A DNA stretch of 64,000 bases from Saprospiraceae bacterium (lineage in GTDB: Bacteria > Bacteroidota > Bacteroidia > Chitinophagales > Saprospiraceae): positions 62,001 through 126,000 of the forward strand of contig JAHDIN010000003.1 in assembly GCA_020630775.1 (NCBI GenBank), written 5' to 3'. Shown here piece by piece: positions 1-9,767 of this stretch (its first letter is position 1; each line of letters starts with the position of its first letter). The notes under the pieces are model-generated. The model ran no database searches. It had not been told where the DNA came from and saw only the letters and a program-made list of their open reading frames with translations. The position numbers were made by a program, and so were the translations under genes.

Positions 1-2
1 TA

Positions 3-347
3 GGTTGGGGTTGGGTCCCGGAATACGGATCAAGTGATGATCCTGAACATTTTGAAAATTTATTGTCCTACTCACCATTACATAATTTGAAAGAAAACGT
101 AGAATACCCTGCGACAATGATTACGACTGCAGATCATGATGATAGGGTAGTTCCTGCCCATTCATTTAAATTCGGTGCAAGACTTCAAGAATGTCATTCT
201 GGAGATCAACCAGTCTTGTTAAGGATTGCCGTGGATGCAGGTCATGGGGCTGGAAAACCAACGTCGAAAATAATTGAGGAGGAAGCGGATCGCTGGTCGT
301 TTTTATTCTACAATACGAATAGTCCAGTAAAATATATAGAAGGGTAG
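3..347 (+). CDS. Prolyl oligopeptidase family serine peptidase, C-terminal fragment (5' end outside window)
   Basis: Open frame from base 3: GWGWVPEYGSSDDPEHFENLLSYSPLHNLK...ADHDDRVVPAHSFKF...DAGHGAGKPTSK; catalytic Asp (DHDDRVVP) and His (GHGAGKP) motifs of S9A peptidases. Confidence 0.9.
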   Translation, partial: GWGWVPEYGSSDDPEHFENLLSYSPLHNLKENVEYPATMITTADHDDRVVPAHSFKFGARLQECHSGDQPVLLRIAVDAGHGAGKPTSKIIEEEADRWSFLFYNTNSPVKYIEG

Positions 348-423
348 TTCATGGTTTTGAATATGATCGAAATCTGAAATTTATAAAACAAAACTAATTT
401 CCGATCTGCCGATTTCTAATAAC

Positions 424-457
424 AAAAAAAGGTGCTGAATTTCAGCACCTTTTTTTA
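424..457. terminator. Bidirectional intrinsic terminator between convergent genes
   Basis: aaaaaaaGGTGCTGAattTCAGCACCttttttt: 8-bp GC-rich stem, 3-nt loop, A-tract and T-tract on either side. Confidence 0.9.
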
Positions 458-460
458 TTT

Positions 461-1078
461 CTATTTTTTAAGGATTTGCATCCCGATATTCAATAAGTCG
501 TCCATCATATTTCCATCTCCATCTCTATCTAGTAATTTTCCGAAGATGCCTCCTAATTGGCCACCTCCTTGAGAAGCAGTACCTCTTGATTGACCTCCGC
601 CACCTAGAAGAATTTGTGCTAAGCCCCCTAGATCTAATCCAGATGATTTTTGTTTTTGACCGATTACACCCATAACAATAGGAGCCAATAGTTGCATTAA
701 CACACCTGACTTAAATATATCTAATCCACTGTGTTGTCCGATTACCTGAGCTGCTTCAAGTTGTTTAGCACCTAATAAGTGTCTAACAATGCCTTCTCCA
801 TTCATCGTCTTAGGATTATTCACTTGAGCTTTTCCCGTAAGAACACCCATTAAGTCACCTAATATTCCTCCATCATGATCTCTTTTTAAGGCACCAAATA
901 ATCCTTCACCGCCTCCAGGTGTTGAAGTACTTCTTGACATGGCATTTAATAAAAGCTCAGCTATTCCAAATCCTGCTTTCTTTACTGCATTTGGGTCACT
1001 TGCCCCAATTTGTCTAGTTAATTGCACGATTAAATCGTCTGATAAATGTCTAGTTACTTCGTTGATCAAATTTGTCAT
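461..1078 (-). CDS. DUF937 family protein
   Basis: 205 aa; Gly-rich repeats with QVIGQHSGLD, LLAPIVMGVIGQ, C-terminal LLDRDGDGNMMDDLL typical of DUF937/YidB-like proteins. Confidence 0.75.
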   Translation of the reverse strand: MTNLINEVTRHLSDDLIVQLTRQIGASDPNAVKKAGFGIAELLLNAMSRSTSTPGGGEGLFGALKRDHDGGILGDLMGVLTGKAQVNNPKTMNGEGIVRHLLGAKQLEAAQVIGQHSGLDIFKSGVLMQLLAPIVMGVIGQKQKSSGLDLGGLAQILLGGGGQSRGTASQGGGQLGGIFGKLLDRDGDGNMMDDLLNIGMQILKK

Positions 1079-1220
1079 TAATTAGTTTTTAAAATGTGAA
1101 ATTGCTCGAAAGAGCGATTATAAAATAGAAGTCGAATCATTTTAGGAATAGAATGCGCTCGAAATTAAGTATAATTTCAGCAAGATGAAAGGGGGTAGAG
1201 CGGCTTGAGTAAGAGGGGTG

Positions 1221-2333
1221 TTAAAGGTTCTTTAAGTATTGCGAAGGCGTTTGGTTAGTGATCTTTTTAAATACCCTGTTAAATGATGCTTTAGAATTAA
1301 AACCGGACTCTTGGGCTATTCCTAGAATACTAAGGTTTTTTGAATCACCATTTTTTAGTCGTCTCTTCACTTCTTCAACTCTATAGTTGTTTACAAAGTC
1401 ATAGAAACTTTGACTTAGATCCGCATTTAAAATTTTCGAAATTCTATACGTAGGAATGCCGCTTTCTGTCGATAGTTTGTTAATGGATAGCAATGGATCT
1501 AAATACAATTTCTTTTCAGCCATAGTTTTCTTTAACTGCTCTATATCAACATGATTGGTAGTGATGCTTTGTTCATTTGTTTGCTTAGGAAAGCTTATCT
1601 TTTTTGGCGTATTGTCTTCGGTCGCTACTCTGAAAATATCTGTTCTAGTAGCGGCAATGTAGGTCAATATGAATAAAAAGACGCCTAGAAAGGAAAGAAC
1701 ATAGTAATCGTATAGCCAAGTCTTATGTGTTGTATTAAACTCGTTGTAGATGAATCCAGAAAGAGCTAGTATCCAAAGTAGAATCGCTACAATAGTAATC
1801 CAGCTTAACCAAAGCAAATTGACTTTTTGCTCATAGGAATAAGCATTTAATAATTCCTCTCGATACTTTTTAAGCAACTGCAATGTCGCAAATAGATAAA
1901 AAGGTGTAATGAAAAGTTTAATAAAAGGATAGCCTACATGTTTTGAATCTAAAAGAACCCAACCAAATAAAATAGGTGAGACGAGTATTAAAAAGAAAAA
2001 CAAAAATGGGAGAAAGTGCCAGGATTCTTTAATGTCAAATTTAAAATTATCTCTAGTTAGAGATTTGGTATACAGATATAATAGCGGAGGGTAAAGTAAT
2101 GGGATAGCATAGTTCAACTCCGAAAAAAAAGCTTTGTAATAAAATGACTGACTATCAAAAAAATTGAAAACAAAAATGCTATTTATGGTAATTAATATGA
2201 AAATGGCGGCTAAAAATAAATGCTCATACTTTTTATCCTTTTTCCTTAAAAGTAGTAAGGATAATAAGGCAGAAAACGCACCTGATATGACAAATAAATA
2301 TTGCATTAGATTAACTAACATAGGTATAGTCAT
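1221..2333 (-). CDS. AraC-family transcriptional regulator with N-terminal multi-TM region
   Basis: Hydrophobic N-terminal half; C-terminal HTH IAQESGFNSKASFNRVFKKITNQTPSQYLKN. ORF track starts at 2387, but MTIPM at 2333 avoids overlap with the divergent gene and its -7 box. Confidence 0.88.
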   Translation of the reverse strand: MTIPMLVNLMQYLFVISGAFSALLSLLLLRKKDKKYEHLFLAAIFILITINSIFVFNFFDSQSFYYKAFFSELNYAIPLLYPPLLYLYTKSLTRDNFKFDIKESWHFLPFLFFFLILVSPILFGWVLLDSKHVGYPFIKLFITPFYLFATLQLLKKYREELLNAYSYEQKVNLLWLSWITIVAILLWILALSGFIYNEFNTTHKTWLYDYYVLSFLGVFLFILTYIAATRTDIFRVATEDNTPKKISFPKQTNEQSITTNHVDIEQLKKTMAEKKLYLDPLLSINKLSTESGIPTYRISKILNADLSQSFYDFVNNYRVEEVKRRLKNGDSKNLSILGIAQESGFNSKASFNRVFKKITNQTPSQYLKNL

Positions 2334-2374
2334 CTCAAATTTATAATTTATTAGTATAGAGTAGAGAAGTCTCT

Positions 2375-2382
2375 TAAATTTG
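2375..2382 (+). promoter_or_regulatory. Bacteroidota-type -7 box (TAAATTTG) for the M20 peptidase gene
   Basis: Matches TAnnTTTG, 20 nt upstream of ATG at 2403; overlaps the ORF-track GTG start. Confidence 0.45.
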
Positions 2383-2402
2383 TGCATTCAAAAATTAGAG
2401 AA

Positions 2403-3803
2403 ATGAAATCAGTTCACACATACATTACAAAGAATAAAAAGCGATTTCTCGATGAATTGCTTGATTTTTTAAAGATTCCGTCAATAAGCGCAGATCCTAA
2501 ATACAAAAAGGATGTTAAGAAAGCGGCTGATTTTCTAAAGATTAAAATGAAAGATGCTGGTTTGGATAAGGTGAAAATCTATGCAACCAAAGGACATCCT
2601 ATTGTGTATGGTGAAAAAATAATTGATAAGAAATTGCCTACTATTTTAGTGTACGGGCATTACGACGTTCAGCCACCTGATCCATTAGAATTATGGAATA
2701 GTGGTCCATTCGAACCTGTAATTAAAAAAACAAAGAAGCATCCTAAAGGCGCAATTTATGCCCGAGGAGCATGTGATGATAAAGGCCAACTTTATATGCA
2801 TGTAAAAGCTTTTGAAGCTATGCAAAAAGAAAATGCGCTTCCTTGTAATGTCAAATTTATGATTGAAGGTGAGGAAGAAGTTGGTTCTGATAATTTAGAG
2901 ACTTTCTGTAAAGCAAATAAGAATCTTTTAGCTTCAGATATGGTTTTGATTTCAGATACTTCAATAATTGATAATAAAACACCAAGTGTTACAGTCGGTT
3001 TGAGAGGACTTAGCTATGTCGAAGTAGAAGTGACAGGACCCAACAAAGATTTACATTCGGGTGTATATGGAGGAGGTGTGGCGAATCCAGTAAATGTTCT
3101 TTGCGAGATGATCGCATCAATGAAAGATAAGAATGGGAAAATCAATATTCCAGGATTTTATGAAGATGTAAAAAGGTTGTCTAAAAAAGAAAGAGTACAA
3201 ATTAATAAAGCACCTTTCAGTGTTACAAAGTATAAGAAGGAATTAGGTATTAAAGATATTCAAGGAGAGAAAGGCTATTCTACGATTGAAAGAACTTCTA
3301 CACGACCAACCTTAGATGTTAATGGTATTTGGGGAGGCTACATCGGTGAAGGTGCTAAAACGGTATTGCCTAGTAAGGCCTATGCAAAGATTAGTATGCG
3401 ATTGGTGCCCAACCAACACCCTGATAAAATCACTAAGTTATTCGAAAGACACTTTAAGAAGATTGCTCCTAAAAGTGTACAGGTAAAAGTGAGTCCACAC
3501 CATGGAGGATTTCCTGCCGTGACACCTACAAATACTGTCGAGTATCAAGCAGCTCATTTAGCTATGAAGGATACTTTTGGTAAAGCACCAATCCCTGTTA
3601 GAGGAGGTGGTAGTATTCCTATAGTAGCTATGTTTGAAAAAGTTTTTGGCGTAAAATCTGTATTGATGGGTTTTGGATTAGACTCAGATGACATACATTC
3701 TCCTAATGAACATTATGGATTATTTAACTATTACAAGGGTATAGAAACAATACCTTTATATTTTAAGTACTACGCAGAGTTAAAATCTAAATCAAAGAAA
3801 TAA
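2403..3803 (+). CDS. M20 family dipeptidase
   Basis: VYGHYDVQPPDPLELW, GACDDKGQ, EGEEEVGS metal-binding motifs; ORF track begins at GTG 2382, ATG 2403 preferred. Confidence 0.92.
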   Translation: MKSVHTYITKNKKRFLDELLDFLKIPSISADPKYKKDVKKAADFLKIKMKDAGLDKVKIYATKGHPIVYGEKIIDKKLPTILVYGHYDVQPPDPLELWNSGPFEPVIKKTKKHPKGAIYARGACDDKGQLYMHVKAFEAMQKENALPCNVKFMIEGEEEVGSDNLETFCKANKNLLASDMVLISDTSIIDNKTPSVTVGLRGLSYVEVEVTGPNKDLHSGVYGGGVANPVNVLCEMIASMKDKNGKINIPGFYEDVKRLSKKERVQINKAPFSVTKYKKELGIKDIQGEKGYSTIERTSTRPTLDVNGIWGGYIGEGAKTVLPSKAYAKISMRLVPNQHPDKITKLFERHFKKIAPKSVQVKVSPHHGGFPAVTPTNTVEYQAAHLAMKDTFGKAPIPVRGGGSIPIVAMFEKVFGVKSVLMGFGLDSDDIHSPNEHYGLFNYYKGIETIPLYFKYYAELKSKSKK

Positions 3804-4447
3804 TGAAACTTTTTTGTTTTTTAATCACCTTTTTATTTTCAATTAATATATTTTCCCAAATGGATTCAGTTAGTTACAGTGCAGGATTGATCATTGCAAA
3901 AAATTTAAAAACTCAAGGCTTTAAGGATCTTGATGCCCAGTCTTTTATGGATGCTATCAATGATATATATCAAGATAAGCCAGCTATAATAACAATGGAT
4001 CAAGCGAATAGAAACTTTAAAGAGCATATCGAAAAAGTTCAAAATGAAATGCACTATGAAAATAAAGCTAAAGGCGAGGAGTTTTTAACTCAAAATGCTA
4101 AACGCGCAGAGGTAAATGTTACTGATTCTGGATTACAATATGAAGTCTTAGAGTCTAGTGCAGAGACAGTGCATCCAACATTGATGGACAAAGTCCGAGT
4201 ACACTATCATGGTACTTTGATCGATGGTAAAGTTTTTGATTCTTCAGTGGATAGAGGCGAACCTATTTCCTTCCCGTTAAACGGTGTCATCAAGGGATGG
4301 CAAGAAGGGGTGCAGTTGATGACTGTAGGTTCCAAATATAGATTCTTCATCCCTTATGATTTAGCATATGGCGAAAGAGGTGCTGGAGGTTCTATAGGCC
4401 CATATTCAGCACTTATTTTTGATGTTACTTTATTGGCTATTGAATAA
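3803..4447 (+). CDS. FKBP-type peptidyl-prolyl cis-trans isomerase (Mip-like), secreted
   Basis: Signal peptide; N-terminal dimerisation region; VRVHYHGTLIDGKVFDSS...FFIPYDLAYGERGAGG. Confidence 0.93.
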   Translation: MKLFCFLITFLFSINIFSQMDSVSYSAGLIIAKNLKTQGFKDLDAQSFMDAINDIYQDKPAIITMDQANRNFKEHIEKVQNEMHYENKAKGEEFLTQNAKRAEVNVTDSGLQYEVLESSAETVHPTLMDKVRVHYHGTLIDGKVFDSSVDRGEPISFPLNGVIKGWQEGVQLMTVGSKYRFFIPYDLAYGERGAGGSIGPYSALIFDVTLLAIE

Positions 4448-4450
4448 TCG

Positions 4451-5134
4451 ATGGTTTTTGACATCATCTCAGCTGTTCCAGATTTATTAGAAAGTCCTTT
4501 TAGTCATTCAATATTAAAGCGAGCCGTTCAGGCGGGTCTTTTAGAGGTTAATGTTATTGATCTAAGACCATACGGTAAAGGTAAACATCAACAAATAGAT
4601 GATTACCAATATGGTGGGGGAGCGGGCATGGTAATGATGCCGGAGCCCTTAGATAATTGTATCGAGACACTCAAGCAAAAAAGAGATTATGATGAAATCA
4701 TTTTTTTGAGTCCTGATGGCACTACTTTTAATCAATCTATCGCTAATAAATTGTCTCTCAAGAATAACATAATGCTCATCCTGGGGCATTATAAAGGTAT
4801 CGATCAAAGGATAAGAGATATGCATGTGACGATGGAATTATCCATTGGGGATTATGTGCTTTCAGGAGGAGAATTGCCAGCTGCTGTAGTTGTTGATGCT
4901 GTGGCAAGACTCATTCCAGGTGTGTTAAATGACGGGACCTCGGCGCTTACTGACTCACATCAAGATAATTTATTAGCGCCACCTGTTTACACGAGGCCTG
5001 CTGAATTTAAAGGTCATAAGGTGCCAGAAATATTATTAAGCGGCAATGATAGGCTTATTGATGAATGGCGTAATGACCAAGCAGAAGAGAAAACAAGAGC
5101 AATAAGACCAGACTTACTCAGTGAGGAAGATTGA
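4451..5134 (+). CDS. trmD: tRNA (guanine(37)-N1)-methyltransferase
   Basis: DYQYGGGAGMVMMPEPL, LGHYKGIDQR, SIGDYVLSGGELPA. Confidence 0.96.
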   Translation: MVFDIISAVPDLLESPFSHSILKRAVQAGLLEVNVIDLRPYGKGKHQQIDDYQYGGGAGMVMMPEPLDNCIETLKQKRDYDEIIFLSPDGTTFNQSIANKLSLKNNIMLILGHYKGIDQRIRDMHVTMELSIGDYVLSGGELPAAVVVDAVARLIPGVLNDGTSALTDSHQDNLLAPPVYTRPAEFKGHKVPEILLSGNDRLIDEWRNDQAEEKTRAIRPDLLSEED

Positions 5135-5214
5135 TTCTAATTAAACTGGATAGATTTTTTAGAACGTTTATTAAATGACATCCAATTAGAATGCAATAAT
5201 ATCTTGAATGCTTT

Positions 5215-5982
5215 CTATTGAACCATCGCCAATAAAATAAAACCTAAAGACCTAATCAAAATAATACCATCCACACCACCAGAATAAAAGTAGTCAGATT
5301 TATGTTTCAAGCAGTAGCTAATAAGCAAAGCTGACAATGCAAGTATTAAAATTGCGCCTGTTAGAAAATTAGTAATAGGAACATATTCAATCATTCTGAT
5401 ATATGTCCAACATAAGGCACTCAAGAAAATTAGAAAATAAATCAGCCTTATACTAAGTTTTCGACCCAGAGAGTTGGGAATTGTTTTGACACCCATTTTA
5501 TGGTCGATATCTTGATCTCGAATATCGAAAGGTAGAGTAAGCGCGAGAATAAAAAGAAACCTTTCAATCAATATAATAGGTATAATATCTTTAGAAATGG
5601 CTTGGTCAACTAAAGTCCAAAGGCCTAAATATGACCATACAATTGCTATGAGGAATATTTTAATAAAATTTAAATCCCGTAATCTATTTTGTTTGGGTAA
5701 AATAGGCAGAATGTATAATATAGAAATCAAGCCCATTGGGATTAAGAACGTTATTAATGCTTTTCCCATAAGTACTGAAAATACAAGCGTACCCAATAGG
5801 CCAAAACAGCCATAGATTAGAATATGAGTTTTGTACTTCCTTATAACGGTGAATCGCCCCTCTTTGGCATTTTTTAATTTTTTGATCCCTACTATTCTAT
5901 GAATAGAATAAGTGAAAAGTGTAGCACAAAAAACCAAGAATAAGTACTTAATGTCTACATCAATCTGAAATATAAAATACAA
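5215..5982 (-). CDS. UbiA-like prenyltransferase family membrane protein (divergent)
   Basis: Multi-TM; second Asp-rich motif DIRDQDIDHKMGVKTIPNSLG present, first motif replaced by TYSIHRIVG. Confidence 0.7.
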   Translation of the reverse strand: MYFIFQIDVDIKYLFLVFCATLFTYSIHRIVGIKKLKNAKEGRFTVIRKYKTHILIYGCFGLLGTLVFSVLMGKALITFLIPMGLISILYILPILPKQNRLRDLNFIKIFLIAIVWSYLGLWTLVDQAISKDIIPIILIERFLFILALTLPFDIRDQDIDHKMGVKTIPNSLGRKLSIRLIYFLIFLSALCWTYIRMIEYVPITNFLTGAILILALSALLISYCLKHKSDYFYSGGVDGIILIRSLGFILLAMVQ

Positions 5983-6070
5983 CTCTGCAACGAATGCAGT
6001 TGCAACAAGAGAGATATGAAAACTTCCGTATAAATAAAGATTTAAAAGGTCTTTATATAAAGACCTTACC

Positions 6071-7156
6071 TTAGAAGTATTTGAAATTATGATTCTTTTT
6101 AATTGCTAATAATGAGTAGTAAATCAATCGTGTCACATTTTCAATATCATCATGGTGTGCCATCTCCACTGTCGTATGCATGTACTTTAATGGTAATGAA
6201 ATAAGCACAGACGGTACCCCTTGATTTGAATAGGCAAATGCATCCGTGTCAGTACCTGTGGTCCTCGAAGAAGCAGATCTTTGAAACGGTACCTTATTCT
6301 TATTCGCAGCGTCTATAACTAGTTGAAGCAACTTGTTATGCACAGCTGGAGCATATGTCAATACAGGGCCTAAACCACCTTTTAAGTCTCCTTGTTCTTT
6401 TGCTTTATAAAGTGGCGAGGAAGTGTCATGAGTAACATCGGTGATGATGGCAACATCAGGTTTGATGCGATGAGCGATCATTTCAGCACCTCTTAAACCA
6501 ATTTCCTCTTGAACCGCATTTACTATGTATAATGAAAAGGGGAGCTTCTTCTTATTTTTCTTAACTAATTTGGCCACCTCAGCAATACAAAACCCACCCA
6601 TCTTATTGTCAAGTGCTTTTCCTGCGTACCATCTGTTATTGAGTTTTGTTAATACATCATCGAATGTAACAACAGATCCAACATGCACACCCATAGATAG
6701 TACCTCCTTCTTGTCTTTAGCACCTACGTCAATAAAAATATTTTCTAGCTTAGGTGATAAGTTGGCGTCTTTGCCTCTTCTTACATGAATGGCAGGCCAT
6801 CCAAAGACCCCCTTGACAACGCCTTTTTCCGTGTGGATGTTCACCCTTTTTGATGGAGCAATTATATGGTCTGATCCTCCATTCCTAATAACACTTATAT
6901 AGCCATCCTCAGAGATGTAGTTTACATACCATGCAATCTCATCGGCATGCGCTTCTATGACCACCTTGTAATCTTGTCCAGGATTAATAACACCATACGC
7001 AGTGCCGTAATCATCCAAGTAAGATTCATCGACAAATGGATTGATATAATCTAACCACACTTTCTGACCTTCTGCTTCAAAACCAGTAGGAGATGTTGCA
7101 TTAAGGTAGTCGTAAAGAAAACTCTCAGAATTTTTATTAATAATTTTCATTGTCAA
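6071..7156 (-). CDS. M42 family metallopeptidase (glutamyl aminopeptidase/endoglucanase-like)
   Basis: ATSPTGFEAEGQ, EAHADEIAWYV, ALDNKMGGFC, VQEEIGLRGA, DVTHDTSSP. Confidence 0.93.
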   Translation of the reverse strand: MTMKIINKNSESFLYDYLNATSPTGFEAEGQKVWLDYINPFVDESYLDDYGTAYGVINPGQDYKVVIEAHADEIAWYVNYISEDGYISVIRNGGSDHIIAPSKRVNIHTEKGVVKGVFGWPAIHVRRGKDANLSPKLENIFIDVGAKDKKEVLSMGVHVGSVVTFDDVLTKLNNRWYAGKALDNKMGGFCIAEVAKLVKKNKKKLPFSLYIVNAVQEEIGLRGAEMIAHRIKPDVAIITDVTHDTSSPLYKAKEQGDLKGGLGPVLTYAPAVHNKLLQLVIDAANKNKVPFQRSASSRTTGTDTDAFAYSNQGVPSVLISLPLKYMHTTVEMAHHDDIENVTRLIYYSLLAIKKNHNFKYF

Positions 7157-7803
7157 ATTTCTTGTCTTGTATACACCTCAGACCATTGAACGGGGTCGTT
7201 GTTCCAAGAATCTAGGATTTGTTTTTCTTCTTCATTTATATAGCCAGAACTTAACGCTTCGGATAGCAATGACTCATAATTTGTTAATGTATCCATTGGT
7301 ATAGAACGATCAGTAAATATATCATAAGCTTTTTGAAATCCATAAGTGAAAATAGCCATAACGCCAATAACGTTACCGCCAGCTTCAATTAAGGCATCAC
7401 AAGCTGCAATGCTACTTTTTCCTGTCGAAATAAGGTCCTCAATTACTAAGATTTTAGAACCTGACTTCAGCTCACCTTCTATTTGGTTTTGTCGTCCGTG
7501 TCCTTTTGATTTTGACCTTACGTAAATAAAGGGTTTGTCTATCATATCCGCAAGTAAGGCGCCATGTGGTATTCCAGCGGTTGCAACACCAGCTACAACA
7601 TCAAATGCACCAAAAGCAAACAATTTGTCTTTCATGGCATTTTTGACTTCCTTCCTAATTTCTGGATAGGATAATAAAATTCTATTGTCACAATAAATCG
7701 GCGATTTTAACCCTGAGGCCCATGTGAATGGATTTTTAGGTTGTAACTTTACTGCCGATATTTGGAGTAATTTCTTAGCGATTCCAAGAGCTACAGTACT
7801 CAT
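7153..7803 (-). CDS. pyrE: Orotate phosphoribosyltransferase
   Basis: PFTWASGLKSPIYCDNR, GVATAGIPHGALLAD, VLVIEDLISTGKSS (PRPP motif). Confidence 0.95.
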   Translation of the reverse strand: MSTVALGIAKKLLQISAVKLQPKNPFTWASGLKSPIYCDNRILLSYPEIRKEVKNAMKDKLFAFGAFDVVAGVATAGIPHGALLADMIDKPFIYVRSKSKGHGRQNQIEGELKSGSKILVIEDLISTGKSSIAACDALIEAGGNVIGVMAIFTYGFQKAYDIFTDRSIPMDTLTNYESLLSEALSSGYINEEEKQILDSWNNDPVQWSEVYTRQEI

Positions 7804-7811
7804 TAAAATGT

Positions 7812-8459
7812 TTGAATCAAATGTACAAAATATACATCAACGATAATATCCTAATTCTTAAGGATACTCAAGATGTTCAGAAAAATGATTTTCCGGATGG
7901 CAGTTTGTTGGCGCCTTACAACGGTAAGGTTAAAACACTCTTTTCCTATATCGATATGCTTGAAAAAAGTGCGTCCTTTAGGACGGTTGTGTTGCATTTT
8001 AGCGACATCAAGCAGTTGTGGAAAGACTTTAAATCTCTTTTTAATATAATTAAGGCTAGTGGTGGAGTCGTAAGAAATGAAAATGAGCAATTGCTTTTTA
8101 TTTTTAGAAGAGGATTATGGGATTTACCAAAAGGAAAGATCGAAAAGAACGAAAAGAAGAAAGCTGCAGCATTGAGGGAAGTAGAGGAAGAGACTTCTGT
8201 CAAAAAATTAACTCTGGAAACCAATCTTACAAAAACTTGGCATGTCTACAGAACGAATTCTAAAAAACGTGTTTTGAAAAAGACATATTGGTACATCATG
8301 CAAGCGCCCAAGCAAAAATTAATACCTCAGGCAAAGGAGGATATCACTGAAGCAAAGTGGATGTCTCTTGAAAAATTCGAAAAGTCAAACCTACAAACAT
8401 ATGCTAGTATTTTAGAGGTCTTGAATGCCTATTCAAAACAAGGATCTTCAACTCTTTGA
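7812..8459 (+). CDS. NUDIX hydrolase
   Basis: Nudix box GLWDLPKGKIEKNEKKKAAALREVEEET. Confidence 0.94.
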   Translation: MNQMYKIYINDNILILKDTQDVQKNDFPDGSLLAPYNGKVKTLFSYIDMLEKSASFRTVVLHFSDIKQLWKDFKSLFNIIKASGGVVRNENEQLLFIFRRGLWDLPKGKIEKNEKKKAAALREVEEETSVKKLTLETNLTKTWHVYRTNSKKRVLKKTYWYIMQAPKQKLIPQAKEDITEAKWMSLEKFEKSNLQTYASILEVLNAYSKQGSSTL

Positions 8460-8619
8460 AAATAGATTCAGTCCATCTCTTTTAATCTTCGTTTTTATTT
8501 GCACGATTTTTAATGTTCGTGACTATTTATATATTACATTTGTAACAACTTACCTTTAAGCGGGTGTGTTTATTTGAAAATGTATAGATTTTTCTTTCAA
8601 TTAAAAATGTTTGCGTCAG

Positions 8620-9555
8620 ATGCTGAGTAGACGTAGTGTAAGAATCAAAGCGATGCAGTTGCTGTACTCAAAAGATAGAGACAGTGCCTTGAAAAAGAAA
8701 GACCTTATAAAAGGTTATGATGAAAGCATCAATAGTAGTTACGAATTGTTTTTGTACAATTTGTTCTTAATTAAAAACATCACTTCCGCTGCAACTAAGG
8801 ATCTTGAAAAGCGTAAATCAAAACACTTACCTTCAGATTACGATAAGTCATTTACGGATAAATTGTATACTAACGCGCTTATTGCAGATTTAGTAGACAA
8901 CGCTTTATTGATTAAACAATTCGAGAAGCTAAAGTTCGACGAGATTTACAATTCTGAGTATACCGCGAAGATTTATGACGAATTCCAGAAAAAAGAGGAG
9001 TATAGAGCATACATACAAAAAGAGAGTTCAAATGAAGAGACTCTAGAAATTTTGCTTGAATTGTATCGTTTTTGCCGCCAAAACGAATATTTCAATGAGA
9101 TGCTTGAGGATGCCTACTTTAATTGGTCCGACGATAAATCTTTAGTGGTAGGAGCCGTAAAAAAATATTTAAAAGCACTTCCGAATAATAATGCAAAGCT
9201 GTTTACCGAATTTTTACCTGAGGATGATACGGTTCAAGAGTTTGGTAAAAACCTGTTAGTCAATACATTAGACCAACAAGATGATCTTATGAAAATAATT
9301 ATTCCAGTGTTGGAAAACTGGGATCATGAGAGATTAGCCATTGTTGACACACTTTTATTGCAATTAGCCGTCTGTGAAATGCTCAATTTCAAAACTATTC
9401 CTGCTAAAGTATCGTTAAACGAATATGTAGAGTTAGGAAAGCAGTATAGCACAGAAAAAAGCAAAGAATTCATTAACGGTATTTTGGACAAAATCATGAA
9501 AGATTTAAGTGAAAAAGGCCAAATAGTTAAGGAAGGAAGGGGTCTAATGGACTAA
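8620..9555 (+). CDS. nusB: Transcription antitermination factor NusB (long Bacteroidota form)
   Basis: MLSRRSVRIKAMQLLY start; C-terminal LAIVDTLLLQLAVCEMLNFKTIPAKVSLNEYVELGKQYSTEKSKEFINGILDKI. ORF track uses TTG at 8611. Confidence 0.92.
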   Translation: MLSRRSVRIKAMQLLYSKDRDSALKKKDLIKGYDESINSSYELFLYNLFLIKNITSAATKDLEKRKSKHLPSDYDKSFTDKLYTNALIADLVDNALLIKQFEKLKFDEIYNSEYTAKIYDEFQKKEEYRAYIQKESSNEETLEILLELYRFCRQNEYFNEMLEDAYFNWSDDKSLVVGAVKKYLKALPNNNAKLFTEFLPEDDTVQEFGKNLLVNTLDQQDDLMKIIIPVLENWDHERLAIVDTLLLQLAVCEMLNFKTIPAKVSLNEYVELGKQYSTEKSKEFINGILDKIMKDLSEKGQIVKEGRGLMD

Positions 9556-9767
9556 TTTTGCCACTATTCTGTCACAAAACATAAGTTTTTCCCATATTCT
9601 CTATTAAACTATTGATTATAAATGCCATTTTATGGACATTTATGTCACTAAATGATAGACAAGCGCGTTAAAGAATAGATATTTAGAACAAATTATTGCA
9701 AATTAATACCCAAGCGAGTTAATAAAATACCTTTTTAAGTCAATTTTTTAATTCGAAAATTTTTCCC

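Noticed and set aside
6525-6788. 87-aa plus-strand ORF inside the M42 peptidase
   Set aside because: Antisense shadow ORF; the peptidase has all expected motifs.
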